Positions 18,028-26,297 of a DNA stretch of 64,000 bases are shown here, piece after piece. Position 1 is the first letter of the stretch, and every line of letters starts with the position of its first letter. Where the stretch lies: assembly GCF_030268065.1 (NCBI RefSeq), contig NZ_BSDD01000004.1:186001-250000 (forward strand), written 5' to 3'. The notes beneath the pieces were generated by a model that was given only the letters and a program-made list of their open reading frames with translations, did not search any database and was not told the DNA's origin. The DNA is from Geothrix rubra. GTDB taxonomy: Bacteria; Acidobacteriota; Holophagae; Holophagales; Holophagaceae. The position numbers and the translations under genes are program-made.

Positions 18028-18044
18028 GGGCCCGTTCGGGGCCC
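18028..18044 (+). terminator. Possible terminator hairpin after folE
   Basis: GGGCCC-GTTCG-GGGCCC stem-loop 3 nt after the folE stop codon. No U-tract follows, so this is a weak call. Confidence 0.35.
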
Positions 18045-18107
18045 TCCAGATCAAAGGACCCTTGACGCGGGTAAGCTGGCCTCCGCTGCTCACCTGCGAG
18101 GTCAATC

Positions 18108-20081
18108 ATGAATCGGATCTGGGGCCTGGGCCTGGCCTGCTGCCTGGCGCTGTTGTCTGCCTGCGGGGGGAGCGGATCCGCTGCGCCCCCTGTCCAGGCC
18201 GGGCCCGGACCCGTCCAGCTCAGCGCGTCCTACGATCCCATCCTGCTCCAGGTCACCCTCACCTGGGTTCCACCCGCCGGGACCTTCGATGGCTTCAACC
18301 TCGAAGGCCGGATCGGCACCGGCCTGTTCTCGCAGATCAACACGACCCTCATCCCCAGCAGCGTGACGCGTGGGACCCTGACCTTCTCCACCCCGCCGCC
18401 GGAACTCCAGCCCCTCGATTTCCGCATGTTCGTCGTGCGCAATGGCCTCGAGGGGGCCGCTTCCAATGTGGCCGCGATCCAGCTCCCCCTGGATGCGCCG
18501 ACCGCCCTGAGCGCCGGCTTCGTCCCGGCCGACGGGGGGGTGCTGGTCACCTGGGGCACTCCCTCCCAGCTGGCGGATCACTACGTCCTCGAACGGGCCC
18601 TCTGCGACCCCTCGGGCAATCCCACCGGGCCCTGGACGAGCCTGCTCCTGGGGAACCCCATGGCCTCCCAGTACGTCGACACGGACGTGTCCGAGGTCCA
18701 GGGCTACCTCTACCGGGTCACGGCCTGGCGCGGCGACCTCGCCAGCGCCGTGGCGGGACCGACCTCCCGGGTCGCCATCCCGCCCTTGGCCCCGACCGCC
18801 TTCGCGGCCCAGGCCCTCCCCGCCGCGGTGAACCTCACCTGGATCAACCACAGCCAGACCGCCACCCAGATCCAGATCACCCGGAGCCCCGCGCCTCCCG
18901 GGGGCTCGGGCATCCTGGCCACCCTGCCCGCCTCGGCGACCTCCTACCAGGACACCCAGGTGCCCATGGGGTTCTACACCTACGGGATCAACGTCTCGGA
19001 TGGCCAGAACACCACCACGGGCCCGACGGTCCTGGGCGTCCCGGCCAATGCGGCCGGCTCCCCCCTCCTGTCCATCTCCCCCTTGGCGGGCGCCAGCGCC
19101 CAGGTCAACACGGCCGCGCTCTCCCCCAGCGGCCTCTGGGCCTTGGGCACGACCACGCCCTTCACCGTCTTCCCCGCGGCCTGGGGCACCTGGACCACCT
19201 GGGCTCCCACCAACGTGCTCTTTGCCAACCCCGGGAGCTTCCTGGCGCTGGATGGCCAGTCCCTGCCCCATGCCCTCTACCTGACGTCCACGGCCACCTC
19301 CATCGACCTGACCCACGCCTGGTCCGATGGCCTCGCCTGGCACACCGAGATCGCCCTGGCGATGACGGCCAGCGGCAGCACCCCTCCAGCCTTCTGCCTG
19401 GACAAGGCGGGCACTCCCCAGGTGCTCATGGACACGGGCACGGGCGGGATCATCCCGGGCCTGACCTACACGCACAAGGTGTCCGGCGCCTGGGTCCTGG
19501 AGCCCCTCGCGGCGGCGGGCACTTCGGATACCTACAACGGGAACCCCCGCCTGTTCCTGGATGCCGCCGACACTCCCCATGTGCTCGTCCCCACCTGGAC
19601 CAACACCCGCGAGTACAGCCGGAACGCGGACGGCACCTGGGCCTACCAGCCCCTGCCGGACACGCGCCCCTGGGGCGGGGGCTACGCCTTCGAGGACGCG
19701 GTGTGGGCCGACGCGAACACGGCCTGGTCCTTCTACCAGGTGATGGACCCGAACAACCCGCTGCACGATGTGGTCTATGCGGTCCAGAAGGTGAACGGCA
19801 CCTGGCAGACACCCGTCCTCCTCGCTTCCTTCGCCCACAACGGCTTCCCCCAGGGCTCCGTGGCCCTCTCCCCGGACGGGACCCGGGCCGTCGTGGTCTT
19901 CGCCACGACCACCGACCTCCGCCTCTACACCCAGACCCCCCAGGGCTGGATCGAAACCCTCCTGCCCGTCACCAACCTGAGCTACCCCTGGTTCAAGGCC
20001 GCTTTCGACAGCGCCAACCACCTGCACATCCTCGTGAAGCCCTCCGTCTACACCACGGACCTGATGGACCTGCACGAGTAG
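18108..20081 (+). CDS. Large lipoprotein with fibronectin-III-like repeats
   Basis: 657 aa. Signal peptide with lipobox LLSAC (Cys19) and a Gly/Ser linker. At least three FnIII-like beta domains follow: about 36-130 (VTLTWVPPAGTFDGFNLEGR), 135-230 (GVLVTWGTPSQLADHYVLER) and 235-320 (VNLTWINHSQTATQIQITRS). The C-terminal half (about 330-657) has repeated short segments that look like a beta-propeller or sialidase-like domain, but I cannot assign it. GAGGT precedes the ATG and a TAAGCT box is at 18072-18077. Surface or periplasmic adhesin/binding role is inferred. Confidence 0.75.
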   Translation: MNRIWGLGLACCLALLSACGGSGSAAPPVQAGPGPVQLSASYDPILLQVTLTWVPPAGTFDGFNLEGRIGTGLFSQINTTLIPSSVTRGTLTFSTPPPELQPLDFRMFVVRNGLEGAASNVAAIQLPLDAPTALSAGFVPADGGVLVTWGTPSQLADHYVLERALCDPSGNPTGPWTSLLLGNPMASQYVDTDVSEVQGYLYRVTAWRGDLASAVAGPTSRVAIPPLAPTAFAAQALPAAVNLTWINHSQTATQIQITRSPAPPGGSGILATLPASATSYQDTQVPMGFYTYGINVSDGQNTTTGPTVLGVPANAAGSPLLSISPLAGASAQVNTAALSPSGLWALGTTTPFTVFPAAWGTWTTWAPTNVLFANPGSFLALDGQSLPHALYLTSTATSIDLTHAWSDGLAWHTEIALAMTASGSTPPAFCLDKAGTPQVLMDTGTGGIIPGLTYTHKVSGAWVLEPLAAAGTSDTYNGNPRLFLDAADTPHVLVPTWTNTREYSRNADGTWAYQPLPDTRPWGGGYAFEDAVWADANTAWSFYQVMDPNNPLHDVVYAVQKVNGTWQTPVLLASFAHNGFPQGSVALSPDGTRAVVVFATTTDLRLYTQTPQGWIETLLPVTNLSYPWFKAAFDSANHLHILVKPSVYTTDLMDLHE

Positions 20082-20200
20082 ACAGGCCCACCCGGGCATT
20101 CGGACCAGTCCCTCCACCAGGCCCGCCAAGTCACCCTCCAGGCGCAGGTGAGGGCCGGGATGGACAAGCCCTGACCACCGGCTTCCGCTACGCTGCTCCC

Positions 20201-20521
20201 ATGCCCCTGCCCACCTCCGAACTGAAGCTCGGCTACGAGCTGTTCTCCAAGCTGCTCACCTGGGCGGCGGGGAAGCGGTCGTCGAAGCGGCTGGAGGCGC
20301 TGAAGTCCGCGGCCTTCCAGGAGCTGCTGAAGGGCGACGGGGCGGACCTGGACCTGGTGGCCTCGGTGCTCCGGGAGATCCACAAGGCCAAGGACACGTC
20401 GGCCAAGGCCATCCGCCTGGAGGGCCTCTTCGACCAGGCCGCGCAGCCCCCGGCCCGGAAGCCCGAACGCCGGAAGAAGGCCGCGAAGGCCGCCCCGAAG
20501 GGCGCCAAGGACAAGGCCTGA
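20201..20521 (+). CDS. Small helical protein with Lys/Ala-rich tail, unknown function
   Basis: 106 aa. An ordered helical part (LKLGYELFSKLLTWAAGKRS... about residues 7-80) is followed by a basic low-complexity tail of Lys, Ala and Pro (about 84-106). This could bind nucleic acid, but no domain is recognised. No Shine-Dalgarno; a TACGCT box lies 6 nt before the ATG, consistent with a leaderless transcript. The gap after it (20522-20704) has a T-tract at 20598-20603 that may mark transcription termination and no gene. Confidence 0.55.
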   Translation: MPLPTSELKLGYELFSKLLTWAAGKRSSKRLEALKSAAFQELLKGDGADLDLVASVLREIHKAKDTSAKAIRLEGLFDQAAQPPARKPERRKKAAKAAPKGAKDKA

Positions 20522-20704
20522 CCCCGAGGGAGGCCGCCCCCCCCGGATCGAGGTTCGCGGCGCTCCGGATCGGCTCGGGGCCCCGCAAGGCCGCGTCGTT
20601 TTTTATCCAGCCCTTCTCAACATTTCGCCTCCCCCGCCCCGGCGGATCTGCCTCGAAGGCCTATGTTTCCCATCAACAGGCGGGTTCTTCGGGAAGGGGG
20701 CGCC

Positions 20705-21016
20705 ATGTACTACCTTCTGAGATATGAACTCGGCCCGGGCTATGTGGAGCGCCGGGAGCAGTACCGCCAGGAGCATCTGGCCCTGGCCCGGGAGGCCCAC
20801 CTCCGGGGGGATCTGGTGATGGGCGGCACCCTGGCGGATCCCGTGGACCAGGCGGTGTTCCTCTTCCAGGGCGATTCGGCCGCGCCGGCCTCGCGGTTCG
20901 CCGCGTCGGACCCCTATGTCCTCCACGGCCTGGTGCGCCACTGGCAGGTGCGCCCCTGGGTGACCGAGGTGGGCATGGAGGCAGGCGCCACGACCCACCC
21001 CCACACCCACATGTAG
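20705..21016 (+). CDS. YciI-like (YCII-related) protein
   Basis: 103 aa, ferredoxin-like alpha/beta fold family often acting as small accessory enzymes. The family pattern is visible: MYYLLRYELGPGY, REQYRQEHLALAREAHLRGD, LVMGGTLADPVDQAVFLFQG, SDPYVLHGLVRHWQVRPW. An in-frame upstream ATG (20663) is less likely than the chosen one, which has AAGGGGG about 5 nt upstream. Ends with a His-rich HPHTHM. The exact reaction is unknown. Confidence 0.8.
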   Translation: MYYLLRYELGPGYVERREQYRQEHLALAREAHLRGDLVMGGTLADPVDQAVFLFQGDSAAPASRFAASDPYVLHGLVRHWQVRPWVTEVGMEAGATTHPHTHM

Positions 21017-21106
21017 GACCGGGTCTTCGGTGGCGGTGCCCACACGTGGCCTTCCCTTCCGGGCCGGCCGGTGCAAACTGTCGGCACAACCATCCCGGAG
21101 GAGACG

Positions 21107-21493
21107 ATGAAGGCCCTCGCTCGGTTCTCGGACCCCACCTATGCCCTGCTGCGGATCGTCACGGGCTTCCTGTTCGGCTTCCACGGCCTGCAGATCCTCA
21201 CGGGCTGGCAGATGCCGATGCACGTCGCCCTGGGCTCCCAGCTGTGGATCGGCGGCCTCATCGAGCTGGTGGGCGGCCTGGCCATCCTGCTGGGCCTGCA
21301 GACGCGCTGGGCGGCCCTCCTGTGCAGCGGCACCATGGCGGTGGCCTACGTCCAGTTCCACTGGAAGTTCGCCTTCGGGACCCAGTTCTGGCCGGCCCTG
21401 AACCAGGGCGAGATGGCGCTGGTCTACGCCTTCCTCTTCCTCTTCGTGGCCTGCCGGGGCGGCGTCCAGTGGTGCCTGGACCGGGCCGACTGA
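21107..21493 (+). CDS. DoxX family membrane protein
   Basis: 128 aa, four hydrophobic helices. Typical DoxX features: the first helix TYALLRIVTGFLFGFHGLQ, then WIGGLIELVGGLAILLGLQTRWAALLCSGTMAVAY and the C-terminal GEMALVYAFLFLFVACRG. DoxX proteins are linked to redox homeostasis in the inner membrane. GGAGGAG precedes the ATG at 21107, which beats the upstream ATG at 21071. Confidence 0.88.
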   Translation: MKALARFSDPTYALLRIVTGFLFGFHGLQILTGWQMPMHVALGSQLWIGGLIELVGGLAILLGLQTRWAALLCSGTMAVAYVQFHWKFAFGTQFWPALNQGEMALVYAFLFLFVACRGGVQWCLDRAD

Positions 21494-21550
21494 GCCTCGC
21501 GGACGGGCGGACAGGCGCCGGATCAAGGCCATGATTTCACCCGGATGCAA

Positions 21551-21579
21551 TTGACGGGATGATTTTATCCGGATAAATT
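21551..21579 (+). promoter_or_regulatory. Strong sigma-70 type promoter with embedded operator
   Basis: TTGACG (21551-21556), a 17-bp spacer and TAAATT (21574-21579) form a near-consensus promoter in an otherwise GC-rich genome. The spacer/-10 boundary holds the perfect 14-bp palindrome TTTATCCGGATAAA (21564-21577). A related imperfect copy (ATGATTTCACCCGGATGCAATT) lies at 21531-21552, 28 bp upstream and overlapping the -35. Binding of a repressor here would block RNA polymerase. Expected start of transcription is near 21586. Confidence 0.75.
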
Positions 21580-21610
21580 ACCTCCGTTCGATCCGACGGA
21601 GGCGACCGAC

Positions 21611-22219
21611 ATGGAGGAAGACCGCACCAGGCCCTGCACGGCCTTCCAGGGGCCCCAGCGCCTCGCCTCCGGGCCCCTGCCGGAGGTGACCCTCGCCGTG
21701 AAGGCGGTCCACGACCGGGGGACCTCCGCCCCGCTCCTGACCTTCGACGACGCCACCGGCCGGGTGATCGAGCTCGACCTGCGGGGCACGGCCGAGGACG
21801 TGGCGGCGCGGCTCCTTCCCTCCCCCGCGGAAACGGGCGGGGCCGCGGTCCCGCGGGGCCGGGGGCGCCCGAAGCTCGGGGTGGTCGCGCGGGAGGTCAC
21901 CCTCCTGCCCCGGCATTGGGAATGGCTGAACGCACAGCCCGGCGGCGCCTCCGTGGCCCTGCGCAGGCTCGTCGAGCAGGCCCGGCAGGCGGGCCGCGGG
22001 CAGGACCGGCGCCGGGAGGCGCAGGAGGCCGCCTACCGGTTCATGTCCGCCCTGGGCGGCGACGAGCCGGGCTACGAGGAGGCGCTGCGCGCCCTGTTCG
22101 CCGGCGACCGGGAGGCCTTCGCGTCGAGCCTCGCGCCCTGGCCCGCCGATGTGCGGGCGCATGCGCTGCGCCTGGCGACGCCGGCCTTCCCCTCGGAGGC
22201 GGAGGAGCCCCATGCCTGA
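21611..22219 (+). CDS. DUF2239 family protein
   Basis: 202 aa. N-terminal half binds the pattern CTAFQGPQRLASG...VTLAVK and LLTFDDATGRVIELDLRG. The family's most conserved block is PRGRGRPKLGVVAREVTLLP followed by RHWEWLNAQPGGASVALRRL, then a helical C-terminal part with ALGGDEPGYEEALRALFAGD. Function is not established. GGAGG lies 8 nt before the ATG. It is the first gene downstream of a strong, operator-bearing promoter and overlaps the GIY-YIG gene, so the two are co-regulated. Confidence 0.88.
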   Translation: MEEDRTRPCTAFQGPQRLASGPLPEVTLAVKAVHDRGTSAPLLTFDDATGRVIELDLRGTAEDVAARLLPSPAETGGAAVPRGRGRPKLGVVAREVTLLPRHWEWLNAQPGGASVALRRLVEQARQAGRGQDRRREAQEAAYRFMSALGGDEPGYEEALRALFAGDREAFASSLAPWPADVRAHALRLATPAFPSEAEEPHA

Positions 22220-22559
22220 ACCCTTCGACCGCAAGGCGGCGCTGCGGGCCTACAAGGAGCGCCGGCCGCGCCCCGGCATCTACGCGGTCCGGCACACCGC
22301 CTCCGGCCGCGCCTGGGCCGGCGCGGCCCAGGACCTCGACACCACCCGGAATGGGCTCTGGCATGCGCTCCAGGCCGGCCGGCACCTCGACCGGGGCCTG
22401 CAGGCGGCCTGGGCCCGCGAGGGGGAGGCCGCCTTCGAGTATGTGATCCTGGAGGTGCTCGAGGAGGCCATGAGCCCGCTGGTGCTGAAGGAGACCCTCA
22501 AGGCCCGGCAGGCCGAGTGGGCCCGGCTGCTCGCGGAGGCCGGGGGCGGCGGCCGGTGA
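22212..22559 (+). CDS. GIY-YIG nuclease family protein
   Basis: 115 aa. GIY motif PGIYAVRHTASGRAWAG (the second element is WAG in place of YIG), then LDTTRNGLWHALQAGRH and a conserved-looking Glu in LVLKETLKARQAEW. Single-domain GIY-YIG proteins of this kind occur beside DUF2239 genes. The start overlaps the DUF2239 gene by 8 nt and uses GGAGGAG inside it, so translation is coupled. Whether it cuts DNA is untested, and the altered YIG motif leaves catalysis open. Confidence 0.72.
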   Translation: MPEPFDRKAALRAYKERRPRPGIYAVRHTASGRAWAGAAQDLDTTRNGLWHALQAGRHLDRGLQAAWAREGEAAFEYVILEVLEEAMSPLVLKETLKARQAEWARLLAEAGGGGR

Positions 22560-22609
22560 GCCCCCCGGGCCCTGGCCGTGCTGGAATGGGAGGGTCCCAG
22601 GGAGATCCC

Positions 22610-22666
22610 ATGCGTCGTGATCCGGTCGTCGCTCCAGGCACGGCCCCGGTGGAGGGCGGGCTCTGA
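22610..22666 (+). CDS. 18-codon leader ORF coupled to the FMN reductase gene
   Basis: Starts at ATG 22610 behind AGGGAG (5 nt spacing) and encodes MRRDPVVAPGTAPVEGGL. Its TGA overlaps the next ATG (TGATG), so ribosomes finishing it can restart on the reductase gene, which has little Shine-Dalgarno of its own. The peptide itself may be unimportant. Short length means coding status is uncertain. Confidence 0.4.
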   Translation: MRRDPVVAPGTAPVEGGL

Positions 22667-23196
22667 TGCGGGTCCTCGCCCTCTCCGGCAGCCTCCGGGC
22701 CGATTCCGTGAACACCCGCCTGCTGCGGGAGGCCGCGCGGCTGGCGCCGAACCACGTCATCGAATTCTGGGAGCGCCTGGACGACCTGCCCCACTTCAGC
22801 CCCGAGCGGGACACGGAGCCCCCTCCGGAGCCCGTGGCGGACCTGCGGGACCGTATCCGGACCGCGGATGCCCTGCTGGTCTGCACGCCGGAGTACATCC
22901 ACGCCATGCCCGCCGTCCTGAAGAACCTGCTGGAGTGGGTGGTCTCCTCCGGGGCCTGCGTGGACAAGCCCGCCGCGGCCTGGAGCGCCTCGCCCTCCCT
23001 GGAGGGCGGCGCCAGGGCCCGGGAATCCCTGGCCCACACCCTGGCGGTGATGTCGGCCCGCGTGGTGCCGGAGGCGTCCCTCGGCCTCACCCTGGCCCGC
23101 GCCAGCTTCGACGGGGAGGGCCGCCTGGCCGACCCCGCCCAGGTCGACGCCGTGCGGCGGGCCCTGGCGGCCCTGGTGACGGCGGGGACGCCATGA
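22666..23196 (+). CDS. NADPH-dependent FMN reductase family protein
   Basis: 176 aa flavodoxin-like fold. FMN phosphate loop LSGSLRADSVNTRLLR at the N-terminus, and the second flavin contact TPEYIHAMPAVLKNLLEW (the PEY.xS/A..LKN.iDW-type motif). Such enzymes reduce quinones, azo dyes or chromate; the substrate is not evident. Its stop overlaps the start of the YaiI-family gene (ATGA). Confidence 0.9.
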   Translation: MRVLALSGSLRADSVNTRLLREAARLAPNHVIEFWERLDDLPHFSPERDTEPPPEPVADLRDRIRTADALLVCTPEYIHAMPAVLKNLLEWVVSSGACVDKPAAAWSASPSLEGGARARESLAHTLAVMSARVVPEASLGLTLARASFDGEGRLADPAQVDAVRRALAALVTAGTP

Positions 23197-23669
23197 GCGG
23201 GGCGGAACCCGCCATCTGCATCTTCGTGGACGCGGACGCCTGCCCCGTGAAGGAGGAGATCTTCCGCGTGGCCACCCGGCTGGGGCTGCGGGTGGTCCTG
23301 GTGGCCAACGCTCCCCTCCGCATCCCCCGCAACCCGCGCTTCGAGGCGGTGACCGTGGCGCGGGGCCAGTTCGACGGGGCCGACGACTGGATCGTCGCGC
23401 AGATCGGACCCACGGACATCGCCGTGACCTCGGACATCCCCCTGGCGGCCCGCTGCCTGGAGAAGGGGGCCCGGGCCCTGGACGCCAAGGGCCGCGTCTA
23501 CTCGCCGGACAGCATCGGTGACGCCCTGGCCGGCCGTGAGCTGATGGCCCACCTGCGGGCCATGGGCGAGATGGGGGGCGGGCCTCCGCCCTTCACGGCG
23601 CGGGACCGCAGCACCTTCCTGCAGCGCCTCGACGACCTGGTGCAGGCCATCCGGCGCGGGAGACGGTAG
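23193..23669 (+). CDS. YaiI/YqxD family protein (DUF188, PIN-like)
   Basis: 158 aa. N-terminal CIFVDADACPVKEEIFRVA is the family signature. It is followed by DDWIVAQIGPTDIAVTSDIPLA and a C-terminal DRSTFLQRLDDLVQAIR. The conserved Asp residues suggest a PIN-like metal-dependent nuclease, but activity is not established for the family. Translationally coupled to the FMN reductase through ATGA. Confidence 0.92.
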   Translation: MSGAEPAICIFVDADACPVKEEIFRVATRLGLRVVLVANAPLRIPRNPRFEAVTVARGQFDGADDWIVAQIGPTDIAVTSDIPLAARCLEKGARALDAKGRVYSPDSIGDALAGRELMAHLRAMGEMGGGPPPFTARDRSTFLQRLDDLVQAIRRGRR

Positions 23670-23720
23670 AATCCAGGCAGGGCCGGACCCGCTTCGCGCT
23701 CTCACCTGATCGGACGCGCC

Positions 23721-23903
23721 ATGCCCAAAAAGCCCAACTACAACTTCGAGCGGCGGCAGAAGGACCTGGCGCGCCAGAAGAAGAAGGAAGAGAAGCTGCA
23801 GAAGAAGGCCCTGAAGAAGGCCGGCGGGGAGGACGAGGCGGAACCCGAGACGGGCGCCGAGCTGGACGCCGAGGCCCCCGAGGGCAGCCCCACCCAGGAG
23901 TAG
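23721..23903 (+). CDS. Small charged protein, conserved hypothetical
   Basis: 60 aa. Basic N-terminal half (MPKKPNYNFERRQKDLARQK followed by more Lys) and acidic C-terminal half (EAEPETGAELDAEAPEG). Proteins starting MPKKPNYNFERRQK are common in Gram-negative bacteria and have no known function. Probably unstructured or coiled-coil. A TAGAAT box lies at 23667-23672. Confidence 0.65.
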   Translation: MPKKPNYNFERRQKDLARQKKKEEKLQKKALKKAGGEDEAEPETGAELDAEAPEGSPTQE

Positions 23904-23959
23904 GCCCGCGCGCCGGGTCCGGGCCCCGTGGTAGAAGGGAAGCCCCGCCCGGAGTCCCC

Positions 23960-24841
23960 TTGGTCCCATTGGCCCGCTGTCTCGCCGCCGTCCTTCTGAT
24001 CCTGCCCCTGCGGGCCGCAGCCCCCGGACCGGACCGCAGCTCCGGGTCCGAAGCCCGGCTCGCGGCCCTGGAGGCCCGCATCGGCGGGCGCCTGGGCGTG
24101 GCCGCGCTGGACACGGGCTCGGGCCGCCGCCTGGCCCGCCGCGCCGGCGAGCGCTTCCCCATGTGCAGCACGTTCAAAATCCTGCTGGCCGGAGCCGTGC
24201 TGGCCCGCGTGGACCGGGGAGAGACCCGCCTCGCCCGGCGCATTCCCTTCGGGAAGGCCGATCTCCTGCCCTACGCCCCCGTTGCCCAGGCCCGGGTGGG
24301 CGAGGGAGGAATGACCGTCGGGGACCTCTGCGCGGCGGCCGTCGAGGTCAGCGACAACACCGCGGCGAACCTCCTCCTCGGCACCTTTGGCGGCCCTCCG
24401 GCGGTCACCGCCTTCGCCCGGTCCCTGGGGGATCCGTCCACTCGCCTCGACCGCACGGAACCGACCCTGAACGAGGGCATCCCGGGCGATCCCCGGGACA
24501 CCACCACGCCGGAAGCCATGGTGATCTCGCTGCGGAGCATGCTGCTGGGCTCGGCGCTGAAGCCCGGATCCCGCCATCGGCTCGAGGACTGGATGGTCGC
24601 CTGCACCACGGGCCGCACGCGCCTGCGGGCCGGGGTTCCGGGCACCTGGATCGTGGGTGACAAGACCGGCACGGGGCCCCGGGGAAGCACCAACGACGTG
24701 GCCATCCTGCGGCCGCCCGGACGCCCGCCCATCCTGGTGGCGGCCTACCTCACCCAGACCGATGCCTCGGACGAGGCGATCGACGCCGTGCTGGCCGACG
24801 TGGGCCGGATCGTGGCCGAGGCCTTCCGGGAGGGGAAGTGA
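23960..24841 (+). CDS. bla: Class A beta-lactamase
   Basis: Serine beta-lactamase, secreted to the periplasm (signal peptide VPLARCLAAVLLILPLRAAA). 293 aa. All catalytic motifs are present: CSTFK with Ser70 and Lys73, SDN at 131-133, the omega-loop RTEPTLNEG with Glu167 and Asn171, and DKTGTG with Lys235. The start is a TTG at 23960 with GGAG upstream; there is no better ATG. Its stop overlaps the start of the YdcF-like gene (GTGA). No adjacent ampR/blaI regulator. Spectrum cannot be judged from sequence. Confidence 0.95.
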   Translation: MVPLARCLAAVLLILPLRAAAPGPDRSSGSEARLAALEARIGGRLGVAALDTGSGRRLARRAGERFPMCSTFKILLAGAVLARVDRGETRLARRIPFGKADLLPYAPVAQARVGEGGMTVGDLCAAAVEVSDNTAANLLLGTFGGPPAVTAFARSLGDPSTRLDRTEPTLNEGIPGDPRDTTTPEAMVISLRSMLLGSALKPGSRHRLEDWMVACTTGRTRLRAGVPGTWIVGDKTGTGPRGSTNDVAILRPPGRPPILVAAYLTQTDASDEAIDAVLADVGRIVAEAFREGK

Positions 24842-25596
24842 GCGGCCTCGCCCTGGAGAAGACTGTGGGCCTCCTGGGGATGCCCGCGGGCCTGCTTTGG
24901 CTGTTCCTCCTGGCGAGCGCCGCGCTCTGCCTCCTCCGGAGGCAGCGGCTCCCGGCCGTCCTCTTCCTCCTGGTGGCGGCGGGCTACGCGCTGGCCGGGA
25001 ACGTGTACCTGGGCAGTGCCCTCATGGCGCGGCTGGAGGCGGGCGTGCCCGCCGTGGACGTGGCCGCCCTGGCGCCCTTCGACGCGGTGTGCGTCCTGGG
25101 CGGCGGCAGCCAGCAGGATCCCTTCGGCGGGGCCCAGGCGAACCTCTCGGGCGACCGCATCGTCCTGGCCGCCCGGCTCTGGCACGCGGGGAAGGCGCGC
25201 CTGCTGGTGGCCGGCGGCCGGAGCCGCGACAGCCTGGGCAGCCCGCGGGACCTGGGCCAGGAGACCCGCGCCCTGTGGCGGGGGCTCGGCGTGCCCGACA
25301 GCGCGATCCTCGTGGTGGACGAACCCTGCTGGAACACCCGGGACGAGATCCTCGCCGACCGCCGCCTCCAGCTCCGCCACGGCTGGCAGCGCGTGGGGCT
25401 GGTGAGCTCCGCCTGGCACCTGCCCCGGGCCCTGGCCCTGGCCAGGCGGGCGGGCCTCGACGCCACGCCCCTGGGCGCCGACTGGCGGGGCCGGCCCCAC
25501 CCCTTCCAGCTGCAGCTGCTGGTGCCCCAGCAGGAGGGGTTCCTCGACATCCAGCGGGCCTGCTGGGAATGGCTGGGGCGGCGCCTGGGGCGCTGA
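24838..25596 (+). CDS. YdcF/SanA-like (DUF218) membrane protein
   Basis: 252 aa. Two N-terminal membrane helices (about 8-32 and 40-60) and a periplasmic DUF218 domain: FDAVCVLGGGSQQDPFGGAQ, LLVAGGRSRDSLG, ESKNT-like element CWNTRDEIL and SSAWHLPRALALARRAG. ElyC/SanA/YdcF homologues act in envelope and peptidoglycan precursor metabolism. Coupling to a beta-lactamase gene and convergence with lrgAB fit a cell-wall role; the reaction is unknown. Confidence 0.88.
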   Translation: MSGLALEKTVGLLGMPAGLLWLFLLASAALCLLRRQRLPAVLFLLVAAGYALAGNVYLGSALMARLEAGVPAVDVAALAPFDAVCVLGGGSQQDPFGGAQANLSGDRIVLAARLWHAGKARLLVAGGRSRDSLGSPRDLGQETRALWRGLGVPDSAILVVDEPCWNTRDEILADRRLQLRHGWQRVGLVSSAWHLPRALALARRAGLDATPLGADWRGRPHPFQLQLLVPQQEGFLDIQRACWEWLGRRLGR

Positions 25597-25598
25597 CT

Positions 25599-26297
25599 TC
25601 AGCCCAGCCACCGCGACAGCAAGGGCGCCAGCAGCACCAGCGTGATGCCCGAGAGGATCATGGTGAGGCTGGCGACGGCGCCCTCCTCCGCGCCGATCTC
25701 CCGGGCCTTGGCGCTGCCGGCGGCGTGGGCCGCGGCACCGAAGAGGGCGCCCCGGGCCAGGCGCGAGCGCAGGGGCAGGAGGGCCAGCACGGCCTCGCCC
25801 AGCACCATGCCGCACACGCCGGTGACCACCACGAAGAGGGCCGCCAGGTCCGGCGTGCCGCCCAGGCGCGGGGCCGCGGCCAGGGCGAAGGGCGTGGACA
25901 CGGAACGGGTGAGCAGGCTGCGGGAGAGGGCCTGGTCCAGGTGGAAGAGGCGGGCCAGGCCCCAGCTGGTGAGCAGGCCCAGGCCCACGCCGGCCGCGAC
26001 GCCGGCCGCCAGGGCCAGGGCGTGGCGGCGGATGAGGGCCCGGTGCTCGTGGATGGGCACGCCGAAGGCCACGGTGGCGGGGCCCAGAAGCCACAGCAGC
26101 CACCGCGTATCCGCGAAGTAGGTGGCGTAGGGGATCCGCGCCAGCAGGAGCACGGCGATCAGCAGCGCCGGCGCCAGCACCAGGGGGGCGCTCCACCAGC
26201 GGCCCAGGCGGGCGTAGAGGCGCTTGGCGCCCAGGTAGGCGGCCAGGGTGGCCAGGAGGCAGAGGAGGGCGGGCAGGCCGGCCGGGAGACGGCTCAA
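25599..26297 (-). CDS. lrgB: LrgB/CidB family membrane protein
   Basis: 232 aa with about six hydrophobic helices. Seen: AFGVPIHEHRALIRRHALAL, LLTRSVSTPFALAAA, GEAVLALLPLRSRLARGALFGAAAHAAGSAKAREIG. The last is the LrgB signature region. I chose a TTG start (26297) that overlaps the lrgA stop (TTGA) behind GGGAGGGG; it gives the normal family length. LrgA/LrgB pairs modulate murein hydrolase activity and lysis, or export pyruvate/glycolate in other organisms. Both roles are possible here. Confidence 0.85.
   Translation of the reverse strand: MSRLPAGLPALLCLLATLAAYLGAKRLYARLGRWWSAPLVLAPALLIAVLLLARIPYATYFADTRWLLWLLGPATVAFGVPIHEHRALIRRHALALAAGVAAGVGLGLLTSWGLARLFHLDQALSRSLLTRSVSTPFALAAAPRLGGTPDLAALFVVVTGVCGMVLGEAVLALLPLRSRLARGALFGAAAHAAGSAKAREIGAEEGAVASLTMILSGITLVLLAPLLSRWLG

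Noticed and set aside
23960-24841. Recently acquired resistance gene
   Set aside because: GC content and codon use match the neighbours and there is no mobile element nearby, so it looks resident.
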